Part shown: positions 18,270-28,788 of the stretch, one piece after another
Position numbering within the stretch: position 1 is the first letter of the stretch
Layout: each line of letters opens with the position of its first letter
Assembly: GCA_963422285.2 (NCBI GenBank)
Contig: OY729419.2
Coordinates: 682,001 to 746,000 of the forward strand
DNA: 64,000 bases
Source of the DNA: VXYL01 sp963422285
Lineage (GTDB): Bacteria; Pseudomonadota; Gammaproteobacteria; Pseudomonadales; Azotimanducaceae
Direction of reading: 5' to 3'
The notes under the pieces: model-generated
What the model saw: the letters and a program-made list of their open reading frames with translations, nothing else
The model's database searches: none
What the model was told of the DNA's origin: nothing
Program-made: the position numbers and the translations under genes

Positions 18270-19712
18270 GTGGCCAAGAACATCCTCTTCATCACGGCCG
18301 ACCAGTGGCGAGGCGACTGTCTTTCCGCCCTCGGCCACTTGGTGCGCACCCCCAACCTCGACGCCTTGGCCGCCGAGGGAGTTCTTTTCGCCAACCATTT
18401 CGCCAACACCGCCCCTTGCGGCCCGGCTCGGGCGAGCATCCACACCGGCAGGGTGCAGCGCCGCCACGGCGTCACCGCCAACGGCATTCCCTTGGCCGCC
18501 CGACACGCCAACTGGGCGCGGGAAGCACGCAAGGTCGGCCTGGAACCCGCCCTGTTCGGCTACACGGATACCACTAGCGAGGAACAGGGCCTGGATCCGC
18601 GCAAGGCGGCCCTGAACGTCTCCGACGGCGTACTGCCGGGCCTGGACCCGGTGGTACTCCTCGGCAAGTCCATCTGGCGTCCCACGGCCTGGACGACATG
18701 GCTGCGCGAGCAGGGCTATCCTATCCCCGATGCCGAGATCGAACTGTATACCGGCACCAGCGGCCAACCCGAATGGGAGGACGGCGGCTTATGGCCAGCG
18801 CCGCTGCGGATTCCCGCGGAACTGCACGACACTTGGTTCCTGGTGGACAAGACCATCGAATATGTCGCAGGGCGATCCGGCTGGTGCGTTCATCTTTCGC
18901 TGCTGCGGCCGCATCCGCCGTGGATCGCGCCCGAGCCTTACAATCGCATGTATCCGCCCGACGAACTGCCGCCTCTGGTGCGCGCTACCGACACTGAAGC
19001 GGAGGCGACGCATCCCTGGCTTGCGTTCGCGCTGGGACAGAAGCATGCCCGGGCGCCCGCGGACGAGCGCGTTCTCCGCCGCCTGCAGGCGAGCTACTTC
19101 GGCCTGATGACGGAGGTGGACCACAATCTCGGCAGACTGTTTGCCGCTCTCCGCAAGTCCGGCGCCTGGGACGACACGCTGATCGTGTTCACCTCCGACC
19201 ATGGCGAGCAGATGGGCGACCACTGGCTGATCGGCAAGCTCGGCTTCTTCGACCAGTCCTACGCCGTGCCGCTCGTCATTCGCAATCCCGACCGCATCGC
19301 CGATGTCCAGCGCGGCAAGCGCGTCCAAGCCTTTACCGAAAGCATCGATCTCATGCCCACGCTGCTCGACTGGCTCGACGTCGAGACGCCGGCGCAATGC
19401 GACGGCGCATCGCTGCTGCCGGCGACGGTGAGCGGACATCTCGGCGACCAATGGCGCACCGAGGCGCATTGGGAATACCACTTCGGTGCCGCCAAGCAGG
19501 CGCTGGGCCTAGCCAACGGCCAATGCGGCCTCGTCGTGCTGCGCGACGAGCACTTCAAATACGTGCATTTTCCATCGCTGCCGCCACTGCTGTACGACCT
19601 CGACGAAGACCCGGAAGAACGAACCAACCTAGCCGACGATGTCGGCTGCCGAAGCCGGCTGCGGGAGGCGACGGAGAAAGCGCAGGTTTGGCGCGCCGCC
19701 CACGCCCCGTAG
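18270..19712 (+). CDS. Sulfatase / alkaline-phosphatase superfamily hydrolase
   Basis: 480 residues. The sulfatase active-site motif C-x-P-x-R is present as CGPARASIHTGR (Cys near residue 49), the cysteine that is matured to formylglycine. Metal-binding residues are visible in FITADQWRGD and FTSDHGEQMGDHW. It hydrolyses sulfate or phosphonate monoesters; the substrate is not predictable. No signal peptide is seen, so it is probably cytoplasmic, as in phosphonate monoester hydrolase-type members. It starts at GTG 18270, 25 bp after the preceding gene. The last codons AAHAP-stop coincide with a sequence repeated at 21722-21737 (see findings). Confidence 0.85.
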   Translation: MAKNILFITADQWRGDCLSALGHLVRTPNLDALAAEGVLFANHFANTAPCGPARASIHTGRVQRRHGVTANGIPLAARHANWAREARKVGLEPALFGYTDTTSEEQGLDPRKAALNVSDGVLPGLDPVVLLGKSIWRPTAWTTWLREQGYPIPDAEIELYTGTSGQPEWEDGGLWPAPLRIPAELHDTWFLVDKTIEYVAGRSGWCVHLSLLRPHPPWIAPEPYNRMYPPDELPPLVRATDTEAEATHPWLAFALGQKHARAPADERVLRRLQASYFGLMTEVDHNLGRLFAALRKSGAWDDTLIVFTSDHGEQMGDHWLIGKLGFFDQSYAVPLVIRNPDRIADVQRGKRVQAFTESIDLMPTLLDWLDVETPAQCDGASLLPATVSGHLGDQWRTEAHWEYHFGAAKQALGLANGQCGLVVLRDEHFKYVHFPSLPPLLYDLDEDPEERTNLADDVGCRSRLREATEKAQVWRAAHAP

Positions 19713-19800
19713 TCGATCTGCTTATGCACGGAACGCGACCCCTGTCCCTGGCGCAGCGTACAGGCCGCGCCGGGATCGAAGTCGCCGAATGCTTCGCGAG
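19713..19800 (-). pseudogene. Orphan 3' end of a CRTAC1-type gene
   Basis: On the minus strand it reads REAFGDFDPGAACTLRQGQG, close to the C-terminus of the CRTAC1 protein ending at 21737 (WEAFGDFDAGATYTLRQGRG). DNA similarity continues past that gene's stop (GACTACGGGGCGTGG in both). The rest of 19801-20058 has no recognisable gene. Confidence 0.6.
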
Positions 19801-20058
19801 CGTGGCGGCGGCACTGGATGGGGGTTGATGGGATGGCGGTCTAACGCCGTCCGCAGACGAGCGCCGAACCCGGAGCATCGGATGCGCCCGTATCTGCCGC
19901 GGCCTGACCATTCACGGGCTGGACTAGATGTGTCGTACGGACATCGTCCATGTCACTGTTTTAGAGAATTTTGCACTTGGTTACGGTGATGGGCCGGGCC
20001 GGCCTGCGCCTGCCGTCGCAGCGACAGCGCCAGCCCTAGAAGTACTCGGCGCAACGAG

Positions 20059-20967
20059 TCACGGCGAACCAGATGCCGGACCAAGTGCCCGATCAGCGTA
20101 CTGCTTGAAGTAGACCAGCGGGTCCGTGTAGTCGACGCTGCCGTACAGAAAGTTGACTTTCTGAAATCCCAGCAGGCGTTGCAGGCGTTCCGGCATGCAC
20201 AGCCATCGTTGGCGCGGAATACCGACGTACTGATTCTCTTGCTGGCGTAGCCAGGAAAGGTTGAAGTTCAGGTTGATGGAGCGCCGCCGCCGATGGGCCG
20301 AGCGATTGCCGCCGCCAGCGTGCCAGAGCGCACCGTCGAACACCAGCAGCGAGCCAGCGGGCATCTCGGCGAAAGCGACCAGCGCGTCAGGGTCGACCGC
20401 TTCGGTCCGTTTGTGACTGCCCGGCACGATGCGAGTCGCACCCGTCGCCTCGGTAAAGTCGTCGAGCGCGATGAGCGTATTGGCGATGAACGGCGGGCGC
20501 GGTCGGGGCAGCGGATAGTGGCCGTCGTCCTGGTGAAGGCCCTGCGGGTCGACACCGGGATCAGGGCACATGGCGGTAGCCACGGACATCTGGAACTGCG
20601 GCCCGAGTACGCCTTCGACGATAAAGAGCAGGATCGGGTCGATCGCGATGTCGTCGACTGCCGTCGTCTTTGCGAACAGATTGTGGACATGCACGGTCTG
20701 GCGCCCCGCGTAGCGCCGATGGCTGCCGGCCTCCCGAGTGCCGGTGAGCTCGAAGATGGGCGCCATTGCTTCCCGCGTACATGCGAGCTGAGCCGGAGAG
20801 AGAAATCCGGTCACGATGGCGTAGCCCTGTTCCTGGACCTCGGCGACCGCTCGGCTGACGCGCGCAGCGTCTTCGGCAGCGAGCTCGAGTCCGCTGGTCA
20901 AAGGCGCGGGGGCCTGCAACGAGGCGACCCGTTCGATGTACTGTGCTTTCGTTTCGCTGTCGTTCAT
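20059..20967 (-). CDS. Phytanoyl-CoA dioxygenase (PhyH) family protein
   Basis: 302 residues, normal length for the family. The Fe(II) ligands are visible: His-x-Asp in GLHQDDGHYP (near residue 164) and the distal His in ALWHAGGGNRS (near 235). A 2-oxoglutarate-binding Arg is likely among the arginines of RSAHRRRRS after it. It hydroxylates an unknown substrate using O2 and 2-oxoglutarate. ATG 20967 gives MNDSETKAQ. It has no operon partner. Fragments of two other PhyH genes are in this window (17071 and 31791). Confidence 0.85.
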   Translation of the reverse strand: MNDSETKAQYIERVASLQAPAPLTSGLELAAEDAARVSRAVAEVQEQGYAIVTGFLSPAQLACTREAMAPIFELTGTREAGSHRRYAGRQTVHVHNLFAKTTAVDDIAIDPILLFIVEGVLGPQFQMSVATAMCPDPGVDPQGLHQDDGHYPLPRPRPPFIANTLIALDDFTEATGATRIVPGSHKRTEAVDPDALVAFAEMPAGSLLVFDGALWHAGGGNRSAHRRRRSINLNFNLSWLRQQENQYVGIPRQRWLCMPERLQRLLGFQKVNFLYGSVDYTDPLVYFKQYADRALGPASGSP

Positions 20968-21736
20968 GTCGATGTCGGTTCCGGCAACGCAAGCATCCTA
21001 GCGCCAGCTTTCGAGTCTGTCCAAACTCCTGATGCCGCAAACCCTGCGCCGGTTGCCGAACGTCAGGCCTCCGTACCTGGAATTGCGCCCCATCGCGTCA
21101 ATGTGCAGAAGTCGCTTGCGCAACTCGCAAGCATAAGCGCCATCGTCCTCTTCCCGCGACAGCATTGCTGTTCTGGTTGTGGGTTGGTTTGAAATTGGAT
21201 GAGCCGTGCTGCTACGGCTGCCACTACACAGGGCATCCGATAGCGCCCTGTGCCCTGGCCCTTTTGGCTGCATGGCGCAGCATGACGACATGGATTCAAA
21301 TTGAGCCACTGCCGCTGTTCTGGCTGCTGCCCTCGAAGCATGATCGGGAGATCGCCGAACTTCGCACCACCACCCGCCGCGCCGAATTGATTGTGGAGGC
21401 CGCTACACTGTGCCAAGCATACCGCCCCGCCTTCTGCGCGACGCCAAAGCCGCTGCGGGCAGCGAAACGCATGCCGCATGTAGACGAAACGCCGGTCTGG
21501 GAGAACACCTGCCGTGCATCGGCTCCGAACTCCCAGCGGAGCAGTACGAATGGGAACTTCGGGTTCGGAACCATCTTCCCGCGCATAGCGCATGGGTACG
21601 CTTTCCCGGCCTGCTGCACCGGATCGGCCTCTCTGCCCACCGGGAAAGCTCGGAAGAACAAGCCCAGCCCGGGACAAACCGGCTGCTGGGGGCGATCGGG
21701 AATGTGCTTGCCTAGTGTGCTGGCCACGCCCCGTAG
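20968..21736. other. Intergenic, nothing recognised
   Basis: A 769-bp stretch. Short open frames exist on both strands (for example plus 21410-21715 and minus 21296-21727), but none has a recognisable domain. The final codons near 21722-21736 on the plus strand resemble the last codons of the sulfatase gene (AGHAP-stop versus AAHAP-stop). Confidence 0.5.
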
Positions 21737-23404
21737 TCAGTCCGTTTCCGTGCGGGCCGCGGTCCCCCGACCCTGGCGCAGGGTGTAGGTCGCGCCGGCG
21801 TCGAAATCCCCGAAGGCTTCCCAGGCGCCGCCGGGCCAACGCACAGCCACCGCTCGCGCCCGAGCTTCGTCGGCCAGCCCGAAGTGGACGCGCGGATCGC
21901 TCGACGCCAGATAGCTGGCTGCCGGCTGCACATCGCGGCGCATTCGCCGATCGCCGACGGCGACCGTGGCGGCAGGGGCATCGCGCCCGTGCTGGTCGAG
22001 CACTCGGAAACGCGCCCACTGTCCTCGCCGGGTCCGATTCATCAGCAGATAGGGGGCGGCGTCGCGATTGGCTACCACCAGATCCAAGCCGCCGTCCTCG
22101 TCGAGATCGCCGACGGCTACCGCCCGGCTGGTGTGGATCAGCGGCACCGCGACGCCGCCCGACGGCACCACTTCTTCAAAGCGAACCGTGCCGCCAGCGA
22201 TGGCGCCGCGAAACAGGACATTGGCTTCGGCATAGCCGTCGCCGTCGGCTGGCCCCGACAGCTGCACCTTGCCGTTGGCTTGGTACAGGTCCAGCCGGCC
22301 GTCGTTGTCGAAGTCGGCCAACGCGACGCCGAAGCGGGTGGATCGCATGCTCGGCGAGGCCAAGCCCGCAAGGCGCGTGGCGTCGACGAAGTGCGTACCT
22401 TCATTGCGAAAGAAGGAATCCGACTGGCGCTCCAAGTTGACCACCAGCAGGTCGTGGTCGCCATCGTCGTCCACATCCGAAGCGGCCACCCCCATGCCGG
22501 CCTTGGCGATGCCGTTCTCGTCCACGGCGCAGCCCCACAGCAGGCACCCCTCGACGAAGCGCAAGTCGCCTTGATTGAGCCACAGCTGGTTGACCGTGGT
22601 GTCGTTGGCGACGAAGAGGTCGGTCAGGCCGTCGTCGTCGAAATCCGCGCCTACCGCGCCCAAGCCGTTGCCGAACGCGACATTGATGCCGGCGGCAAAC
22701 GTGATGTCCGTGAAGGTGCCGTCGCCATTGTTGCGATACAGGCGGTCCATGGCCGGCGCATCGTAGACGTTGGGGCCGCAGTAGGTGACGTGGAAGGCGG
22801 TGGCGTAGCAATCCTGCTCGAGCTCCGGCGTCCAGTTGATGTAGTTGACGACAAACAGATCCAGATCCCCGTCGAGGTCGAGATCGAAGAACGCCGCTGC
22901 GGTTCCCCAGCCGGGGTCGCCGACGCCAGCCCTCTTGGTGACATCCTCGAAGCGACCGCGCCCGTCGTTGCGCAGAAGCGCGTTCGGCCCCAGATTGGTG
23001 ACGTAGAGGTCGATGTCGCCGTCGTTGTCGTAGTCGGCCGCGGCCGCTCCCATGCCGTAGCCGCGGTCGCCAGCCCCGGCGCCTCCGGGTGCTTCGTCGA
23101 AGCGGCCGTCGCCCCGGTTCAGGTACAGGCGGTTCGCGGAATCCTCGGCCGGCAGACGCTCCCCCACGCGGCCGCTCTGCACCAAGTACAGGTCCAAGTC
23201 GCCGTCGCCATCGACATCCGCCAAGGCGATGCCGCCAGCCATGATCTCCGGCAGCAAGGGCTTCCCGGCATAGCCGGAACGATGCAGGAAGTCGAGGCCG
23301 CGCTCTGCCGCCTCTTCGCTGAACCACGGCGGCGACGGCGAACAGGCGCAGACCAGCGACGCAAGGATCGCGCACCCCCACGGCCTCGACTGCGCATGGA
23401 ACAA
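21737..23404 (-). CDS. CRTAC1 family protein: FG-GAP/VCBS repeats plus ASPIC/UnbV domain
   Basis: About 555 residues, normal for the family. Repeated Ca-binding loops of the type DVDGDGDLDLY, DYDNDGDIDLY, DLDLDGDLDLF, DFDDDGLTDLF and DFDNDGRLDLY mark a beta-propeller of FG-GAP/VCBS repeats. The C-terminal domain with ARAVAVRWPGGAWEAFG is ASPIC/UnbV. The N-terminus has a hydrophobic stretch ending in CAC, a plausible lipoprotein signal. The start is TTG 23404, 15 bp after the TPR gene's stop, with GGCGAG upstream; the frame is open much further upstream but only as a shadow of the TPR gene. It is probably an exported or surface protein made together with the TPR lipoprotein. Confidence 0.8.
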   Translation of the reverse strand: MFHAQSRPWGCAILASLVCACSPSPPWFSEEAAERGLDFLHRSGYAGKPLLPEIMAGGIALADVDGDGDLDLYLVQSGRVGERLPAEDSANRLYLNRGDGRFDEAPGGAGAGDRGYGMGAAAADYDNDGDIDLYVTNLGPNALLRNDGRGRFEDVTKRAGVGDPGWGTAAAFFDLDLDGDLDLFVVNYINWTPELEQDCYATAFHVTYCGPNVYDAPAMDRLYRNNGDGTFTDITFAAGINVAFGNGLGAVGADFDDDGLTDLFVANDTTVNQLWLNQGDLRFVEGCLLWGCAVDENGIAKAGMGVAASDVDDDGDHDLLVVNLERQSDSFFRNEGTHFVDATRLAGLASPSMRSTRFGVALADFDNDGRLDLYQANGKVQLSGPADGDGYAEANVLFRGAIAGGTVRFEEVVPSGGVAVPLIHTSRAVAVGDLDEDGGLDLVVANRDAAPYLLMNRTRRGQWARFRVLDQHGRDAPAATVAVGDRRMRRDVQPAASYLASSDPRVHFGLADEARARAVAVRWPGGAWEAFGDFDAGATYTLRQGRGTAARTETD

Positions 23405-23418
23405 ACCGCTCTCGCCAG

Positions 23419-24963
23419 TCAGTTGCGCATTGCCGGGGCTGGCAACTTCGCATCCGCCCAATCGCGCCGTGGCGGCAAAGTCGCGTCGTCTTGCGCCGCC
23501 AGCTGCCGCAGTCGCCGCTGGGTCGTGCGGATTTCGTCGGCATCGGCACCGCGTTCCCGGGCCACGGCCAAGGCCCTGCCCGCCTCGTCGATGCGACCGC
23601 CTTCGCCGAGACTGCGCGCCAAGTAGAGGTGGCCGAGGGCGAAGTCCGGGTCGATCTGGACCACGCGCTGAAAACGCCGGGCGGCGCTGCCCCAGTCCTC
23701 CAACTCCACTTCCACGAATCCCAAGTAGAACAGCGTGATGGGCTTCTCCGGCGCAAAGCGCAAGGCGCTCAGCAAGGCTTCCTTGGCCTGCCGATATCTC
23801 CCCAGGCCGAACAGATACCGACCTTTCTGGGCATGGGCATGGCCGTTGCGAGGATGCAGCGCAAGGCCTTGCTCGATGTAGCGCAAGGCGCTGTCGAAAT
23901 CGCGCAACTGACGGTGGTGGTCGGCGATGGCGAGATAGAACGGCATGAAGTTCGGATTGATCGCAATGCCGCGTTCGGCCAGCTCGATGGCGTAGCGGAT
24001 GCGGCCGGCGCGACCGTGGGCGATGCTCGACGAGTTCAGCAGATTGCAGGCGAAGAAGAAATTCTGCTCCCTTCCGCAATCTTCTTCCGGATGCCGCCCC
24101 TGGAGTCGCTTGAAAATCTCCAGCGCCTGATCGGTGCTGCCTTCGCTCGACAGCGACTGGGCGACAGCGAAACTGGCATAGCCTCGGGCATAGGAAGCCG
24201 TTTGCGCGGTGCGAGCATCCGTCCAGCCGAAGGGCATGGGCTCTCTGCCCCGGGCTGTCGCCAAGCGGGCGTCGTCCAGACGCCCCAAGGCCATCAGCGC
24301 CCGACCCAGGGTTCGATGGACGTGCGGATGGGTGGATTCGCGGGCGAACGGTTCCAGCAGGGCGACGGCTTGGGCGTGCTTCCCTTGCGCCATCGACACC
24401 GCGGCGCGCCCGAAATCCGCTTCCAAGCCGGCTCCGAGCCGGTGCGCTTGATCGAATGCCAGCAAGGCATCGCTCTGGCGATCCATCGTCAGCAGCCAAG
24501 TTCCCTGCCACAGCCATGCAGGCGCGTAGTCGGCATCGATGGCCATGGCCCGCCGCAGCGCCGCGAGAGCGTCTTCGTGCAGGCCCTTCTTGGCCAGCAG
24601 GAGCGCCGCGAAATACGGCCAGCGGAAATCCTTCGGGTGCAGCGACTCGGCTTGCAGGTAGGTGGCGATGGCCGCGTCGGGAAAGCCGTTGGCCTCGTAC
24701 GCCATGCCCAGACGACCGCGCATGGATGCGGATGCGGGCGTTGCGCGGACACCCTGGATCAACTCGCCAAGAAACTCCCGCAGTTCGGCATCCGGCAGTT
24801 CCATCCCGGCGATCACTGGTTCGGGCATAGGGTTCCGCGTCGATTCGGAACAGGACGCCAGCACGACGAACAGCAGCAGGCAGCCACCGAGGCGCTTAGG
24901 GAGAGTCGGGCGACGCTGCGGGCTTCCGGCCCGCTGAGCAGCGCAAACGGAGCGTGTGCTCAA
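23419..24963 (-). CDS. TPR-repeat lipoprotein
   Basis: 514 residues. A signal peptide with lipobox (CLLLFVVLASC, Cys near residue 38) is followed by about ten helical TPR-type repeats, for example DALAALRRAMAIDADYAPAW, GIAINPNFMPFYLAIADHH and RFQRVVQIDPDFALGHLYLA. It likely acts as a protein-protein scaffold on the periplasmic side of a membrane. TPR proteins often accompany CRTAC1 proteins, and this one is directly followed by one. TTG 24963 is the only reasonable start before the signal peptide. Confidence 0.8.
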   Translation of the reverse strand: MSTRSVCAAQRAGSPQRRPTLPKRLGGCLLLFVVLASCSESTRNPMPEPVIAGMELPDAELREFLGELIQGVRATPASASMRGRLGMAYEANGFPDAAIATYLQAESLHPKDFRWPYFAALLLAKKGLHEDALAALRRAMAIDADYAPAWLWQGTWLLTMDRQSDALLAFDQAHRLGAGLEADFGRAAVSMAQGKHAQAVALLEPFARESTHPHVHRTLGRALMALGRLDDARLATARGREPMPFGWTDARTAQTASYARGYASFAVAQSLSSEGSTDQALEIFKRLQGRHPEEDCGREQNFFFACNLLNSSSIAHGRAGRIRYAIELAERGIAINPNFMPFYLAIADHHRQLRDFDSALRYIEQGLALHPRNGHAHAQKGRYLFGLGRYRQAKEALLSALRFAPEKPITLFYLGFVEVELEDWGSAARRFQRVVQIDPDFALGHLYLARSLGEGGRIDEAGRALAVARERGADADEIRTTQRRLRQLAAQDDATLPPRRDWADAKLPAPAMRN

Positions 24964-25480
24964 CGAAGCGGATGCTCGACGACGAGAGGCTGGTTGGTTG
25001 CCACGTTCTGCAAGCGACTGCTCATGGGCTCGGGACTGGGCCAGGATGCTTCAATGGATGTCGCAACGGGATTCCGGCCCAGGCCGAAGTGCAGCGTCGC
25101 TGGCCCATGGGACAGATAGCCTTGGCCGAGGCGCGCTCCTGCGCTGCGGACGACGGCCCTCGCGCCGATGGCTTCGGGGTTGCGTTCGGTGCCTAGTCGA
25201 TCGCGAGATAGCGGTTGTAGTGGTCGTTGCAGAAGACGGTTGGCGACTTGCCGTTTTGCCGATGAAGATGTCCACCCAGCCGTCGCCGCAGACAACGCCC
25301 CGCCCCTGGTCCGCGTGGACGACACCCGGCTCCGGCCGGCTATCTCGGTCGATATCCGCCAGTCCCAGGCGCCGCCCTGCTGCCGGATTTCGGTTCGCGC
25401 AGCGCCGTCGTCCTCCGTCTCGCAGCAGAGCCCGAGATTCGTCGTCACTTGGCGAACACGCCGCTGCTCGATTCGCAATG
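24960..25480 (-). pseudogene. CRTAC1/ASPIC-UnbV gene remnant
   Basis: Minus-strand pieces in different frames read GDGWVDIFIGKTASRQP (FG-GAP-like) and then GQGYLSHGPATLHFGLGRNP with a following SRLQNVATNQPLVVEHP, which is the classical end of an ASPIC/UnbV domain. The FG-GAP part is frameshifted relative to it. It ends at 24960, immediately upstream of the TPR gene start, so an earlier CRTAC1 copy once preceded TPR-CRTAC1. From 25481 to 25761 no further gene is recognised. Confidence 0.6.
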
Positions 25481-25761
25481 AGCCAAAAGGACCTCGTCGT
25501 CCTCATCGCTGCCATCGGCGGGATCGGGTTCGGGAATCTCGACGGTTGCGGCGGGCGGCGGGTGGTGCAAGAGCCGCCGCCGCCAGCGCAAAGGACGAGG
25601 TGGCAACCGCAAGGGCCCCAACGGGAACGAGTACGTTGGCGGAACGTCCACGGCATTCCACCCACCTAGCAAGCAGTTCGACCCGCGTCAAGCTGTTTCT
25701 ACTTCTACACTCGGCTCCGACGACGCTTGGGCGTCTTTGGACGCGGCCATGGCCGCGTCCG

Positions 25762-28657
25762 CTATCCACCACTCTGCCATGAGACCTGCAAGCCGAACCG
25801 CCGCGGTTCGACGATGGTTCCCCAAGGACTGCCGGTGCCTTCCCGAGGCGACCACATGTGCAAGGCCGCTTGGTCGAGGGCATTCTGGACGTAGACCGTC
25901 ACGGTCCACGCCGAATCCGGCGACCGCCAGTTGCCGCGCAAGTCCCAGCGCGTATACGGACCGATGGCGTAGGCATCGAAGTTGGCCAGCTCGACAAACT
26001 TCTTGTCCCGGTAGTTGGCGATGGTCAGCAGTTCCAGACTACCCCGGTCGGCGCGGATCGGCACATCAAAGGCCAAGGTAAGGGAATACTTGTGCCGAGG
26101 CTGGTTCGCCAGTTGGTTGCCGCCGAATTCTCGGGGTTCGAGAGAACCGAATACCCAAGAGAATCGCTGGTTGCCTTCGGCATCCGTCCAGGGAACTTGA
26201 CGCCAGGATCCCGTCTCCCCCGGCACGGAGAAGGGATAGAGCGCGGGGAAGTCGCCGACGCGGGTGTCCAGGTAGTTGTAGAAGCCGCGCAAGGTGATGC
26301 GGTCGCTGACCCGCCAGGCGCCTTCGAACTCCAGCCCTTGGATGGTGGTGCCGTCGATGGTGGTGACTTCGCCCGTGAGCGGCCCGCTGTTGGGATCCAG
26401 GGCCAGCTCCGCCTCGTTCTTCAAGCGGCTGGCGTACATCCAGTGCTTGTTGAAGTCCTGGAAGAAGTAGGTGGCCGAGAACTGCAAGGCACCGTCCAGA
26501 TACAAGCCCTTGACGCCGACTTCGTAGTTGGTCATTTCCTCGCTGTCGAACTCCCAAGGCGCTCGGCTGGTGCCGTAGCCGAAAAAGCCGCCGGGCCGGT
26601 AGCCGGTGGATATGCGCCCGTAGATCATCGTGTCGTCCTTGGGACGGTACTGCGCACCGACGTTCCAAGTGGTGGCCGACCATTCGGAATCGCCCTTGCC
26701 AGCGTAGCGTTCGATGCTGGAGTCGCGCACGGAAATCTGCACGAAGCCGATGCCGTCCTGGCATGAATTGCTCGTGCATTGCACCGAAAGATCCCTGGCT
26801 TCCCGTGCAAAGGTGGTGGCGAACGAGTCCTGGGTATGGTCTTTCTTGTCCTGGTCGTGCCGTATGCCGGCGAATACCGTCCAGGCATCGCCCAAGACGT
26901 ACTCGCTGTTGAAATAGACGCCTTTAGACTGGTAGTCGGAATTTCCGAAAAACGACCTCTGGTGGCCGCGGAGGTCGGCCGTGAACATCGCAACGCCGGT
27001 ATCGGAGTAGTTGACGATCTCCCGTGAACCCGGACAGGCGTAGAGGTTCAGCCCCGCACCGGCCCGCGCCATAGCGGCTGGATTTGCGTAGACATCTCGG
27101 AACAGCCAGCTCTCGCCGCCACTGATGCTGCCGCCGACACCGTAGAGGGACTCGATGACCGCATTGCAGGCCGCGGACGTGTCCGCGTAGAGGAAGTCGT
27201 TGTTGTCGGAACCGAAGTTCCAGTCCTTGTAGAAGTACGGCTCCTGGCCGGAGAGCGTCGTGAATCCGACCGTGAAGTTGAACCGGCCCTGGAACGCCGA
27301 GGCCAGCGTGACCTCGTGACTGGTCTGTTCCGACTGGAAGATGTAGTTGATGCGGTTGTCTGCGAATGTGCCGTTGCCACCGCCGTCCAAGGCGCAGTAG
27401 CCGCTCGTCTGTCCCGCGGACAGCTGGCCGCTCTCCACCTTGGGATGGTCAAACGGACAAACGCCGCCGCCCTCGCGGGGCAGCTGGTCGCCGTCGTTGG
27501 TGGTGTCGTTGATGACATCGCGCCAGCCGAACTTGTAGTTGACGGAAAAGGCTTCGGTCAACGAGAAAATGGCGTCGATGGAAGCGTTCTCCGCCGAGCT
27601 GTCCATGGCGATGGGCGCATTGAAGGCGACCTTCCACTCCAGCTGTTCGGGATCGCAAATGATGTTCATCTCGTCCCGGGTGCCGTCCCGGCGGATGTTG
27701 TCGCAGTTGGCCACCGACGGTGCCGGGTCGCTGCCGAAGAACGGATTGCGCTGGCACTCCCGCTCGCCGGTTTCCGCGTTGACGGCGCACACCGGCTGGC
27801 CGTTGCCGTCGAGAATGAACTCGTCCTCGCTGTTGCGCGCGCCCAAGGGCAGCGACGCCCAGGGCGTGCCGGTGTCCGTCTGCCGGGAGTAGCGGGCGGT
27901 GACGTCCCAACGGTCGTTTTTCCAGCGCAACTGCGGCGAGAGGATGCGACGATCGGGTTGTGCGGGGTCCGCGCCACCGGTGACGTTTTCGACCACGCCG
28001 TCGCCGGTGAGCAGGCTGAGGCCGAGCCGGTAGCTGAAACCGGAATCGCTGATCGGGCCGCCGAAGGCGAGTTCGTAGAGCTGGGTGAACTGATCGGTGA
28101 GCTCCGAGTTGATGCGCAGATCGAACGTGTCCGTTGGCTTGCGGGAGTAGAAATTGATAGCGCCGGCCATGGCCGCACGGCCGCCGGTGGTGCCTTGAGG
28201 CCCTCGCGCCACCTCCACCCGTTCGACATCGAACAGGCCGTCGGTGCCGTAGGTCTGGTCGGTCCAAACGCCATCGACGTATACCGCCACCGAAGTGTCG
28301 CTGAAGAAGTTCACGGTGCGCTCGGAGCCGATGCCGCGCATGTAGAAATGATCGTCCTCGTTCTTGCCGCCGCCTTGGCTGCGGTTGCCTACCTGCAAGC
28401 CGGGCACCAGCACTTCCAAGTCGTCGGCGTTCTGGATGCCCAGCTGCTCGATCATCAGCTGGTTGAAGCCCGTGACCGTCATCGGCCGGTCGAGGACGTT
28501 GACTTCGCCCCGCTCGCCCGTGACCACGACGGTCTCCACGTAGCGGTTCTCGTCCCCCCCCCTGGCGTTGCGTACTATCTCCAGACTCGGCGGCGAGCGC
28601 GACCGATGCCATGTTGATCCCAGCCGCAAGGAGAATCGGATTCCCGAGTTTGAGCAT
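25762..28657 (-). CDS. TonB-dependent outer-membrane receptor, frame-broken at a G9 tract
   Basis: A signal peptide starting at ATG 28657 (LLAAGINMASVALAA), preceded by GGGAGG, is out of frame by one base with the rest. The frames meet at nine G (28554-28562). The main body, about 930 residues, has the plug (LEVLVPGLQVGNRSQGG, DVERVEVARGPQGT) and a beta-barrel with many aromatic strand ends and a final Phe/Trp-containing strand (RFGLQVSWQSGG). It imports a siderophore, cobalamin, glycan or other ligand using TonB energy. One G fewer (eight) restores the frame. Either slipped-strand phase variation or a homopolymer sequencing error is possible; the rest of the gene is intact. Confidence 0.8.
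28554..28562 (-). repeat. Homopolymer G9 (C9 on plus strand)
   Basis: Nine identical bases lie within the first 40 codons of the TonB-receptor gene, between the signal peptide and the plug, exactly where the reading frames change. Confidence 0.9.
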
Positions 28658-28788
28658 GGCTAAAGCCTCCCTTTTTGATCCACGGGCCAACGAGACCACA
28701 TGTTCCCCGCCTTTTACATACGCTCGTCACGGGCATCGGTCAAACGCTGGCGCGGGACTTCCCCCATTATTATTTCTCGTCTGCTGGG

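Noticed and set aside
23405..24517. N-terminal extension of the CRTAC1 protein by about 370 residues
   Set aside because: It lies antiphase to the TPR gene, with Arg/Pro/Gly-rich sequence typical of a shifted frame.
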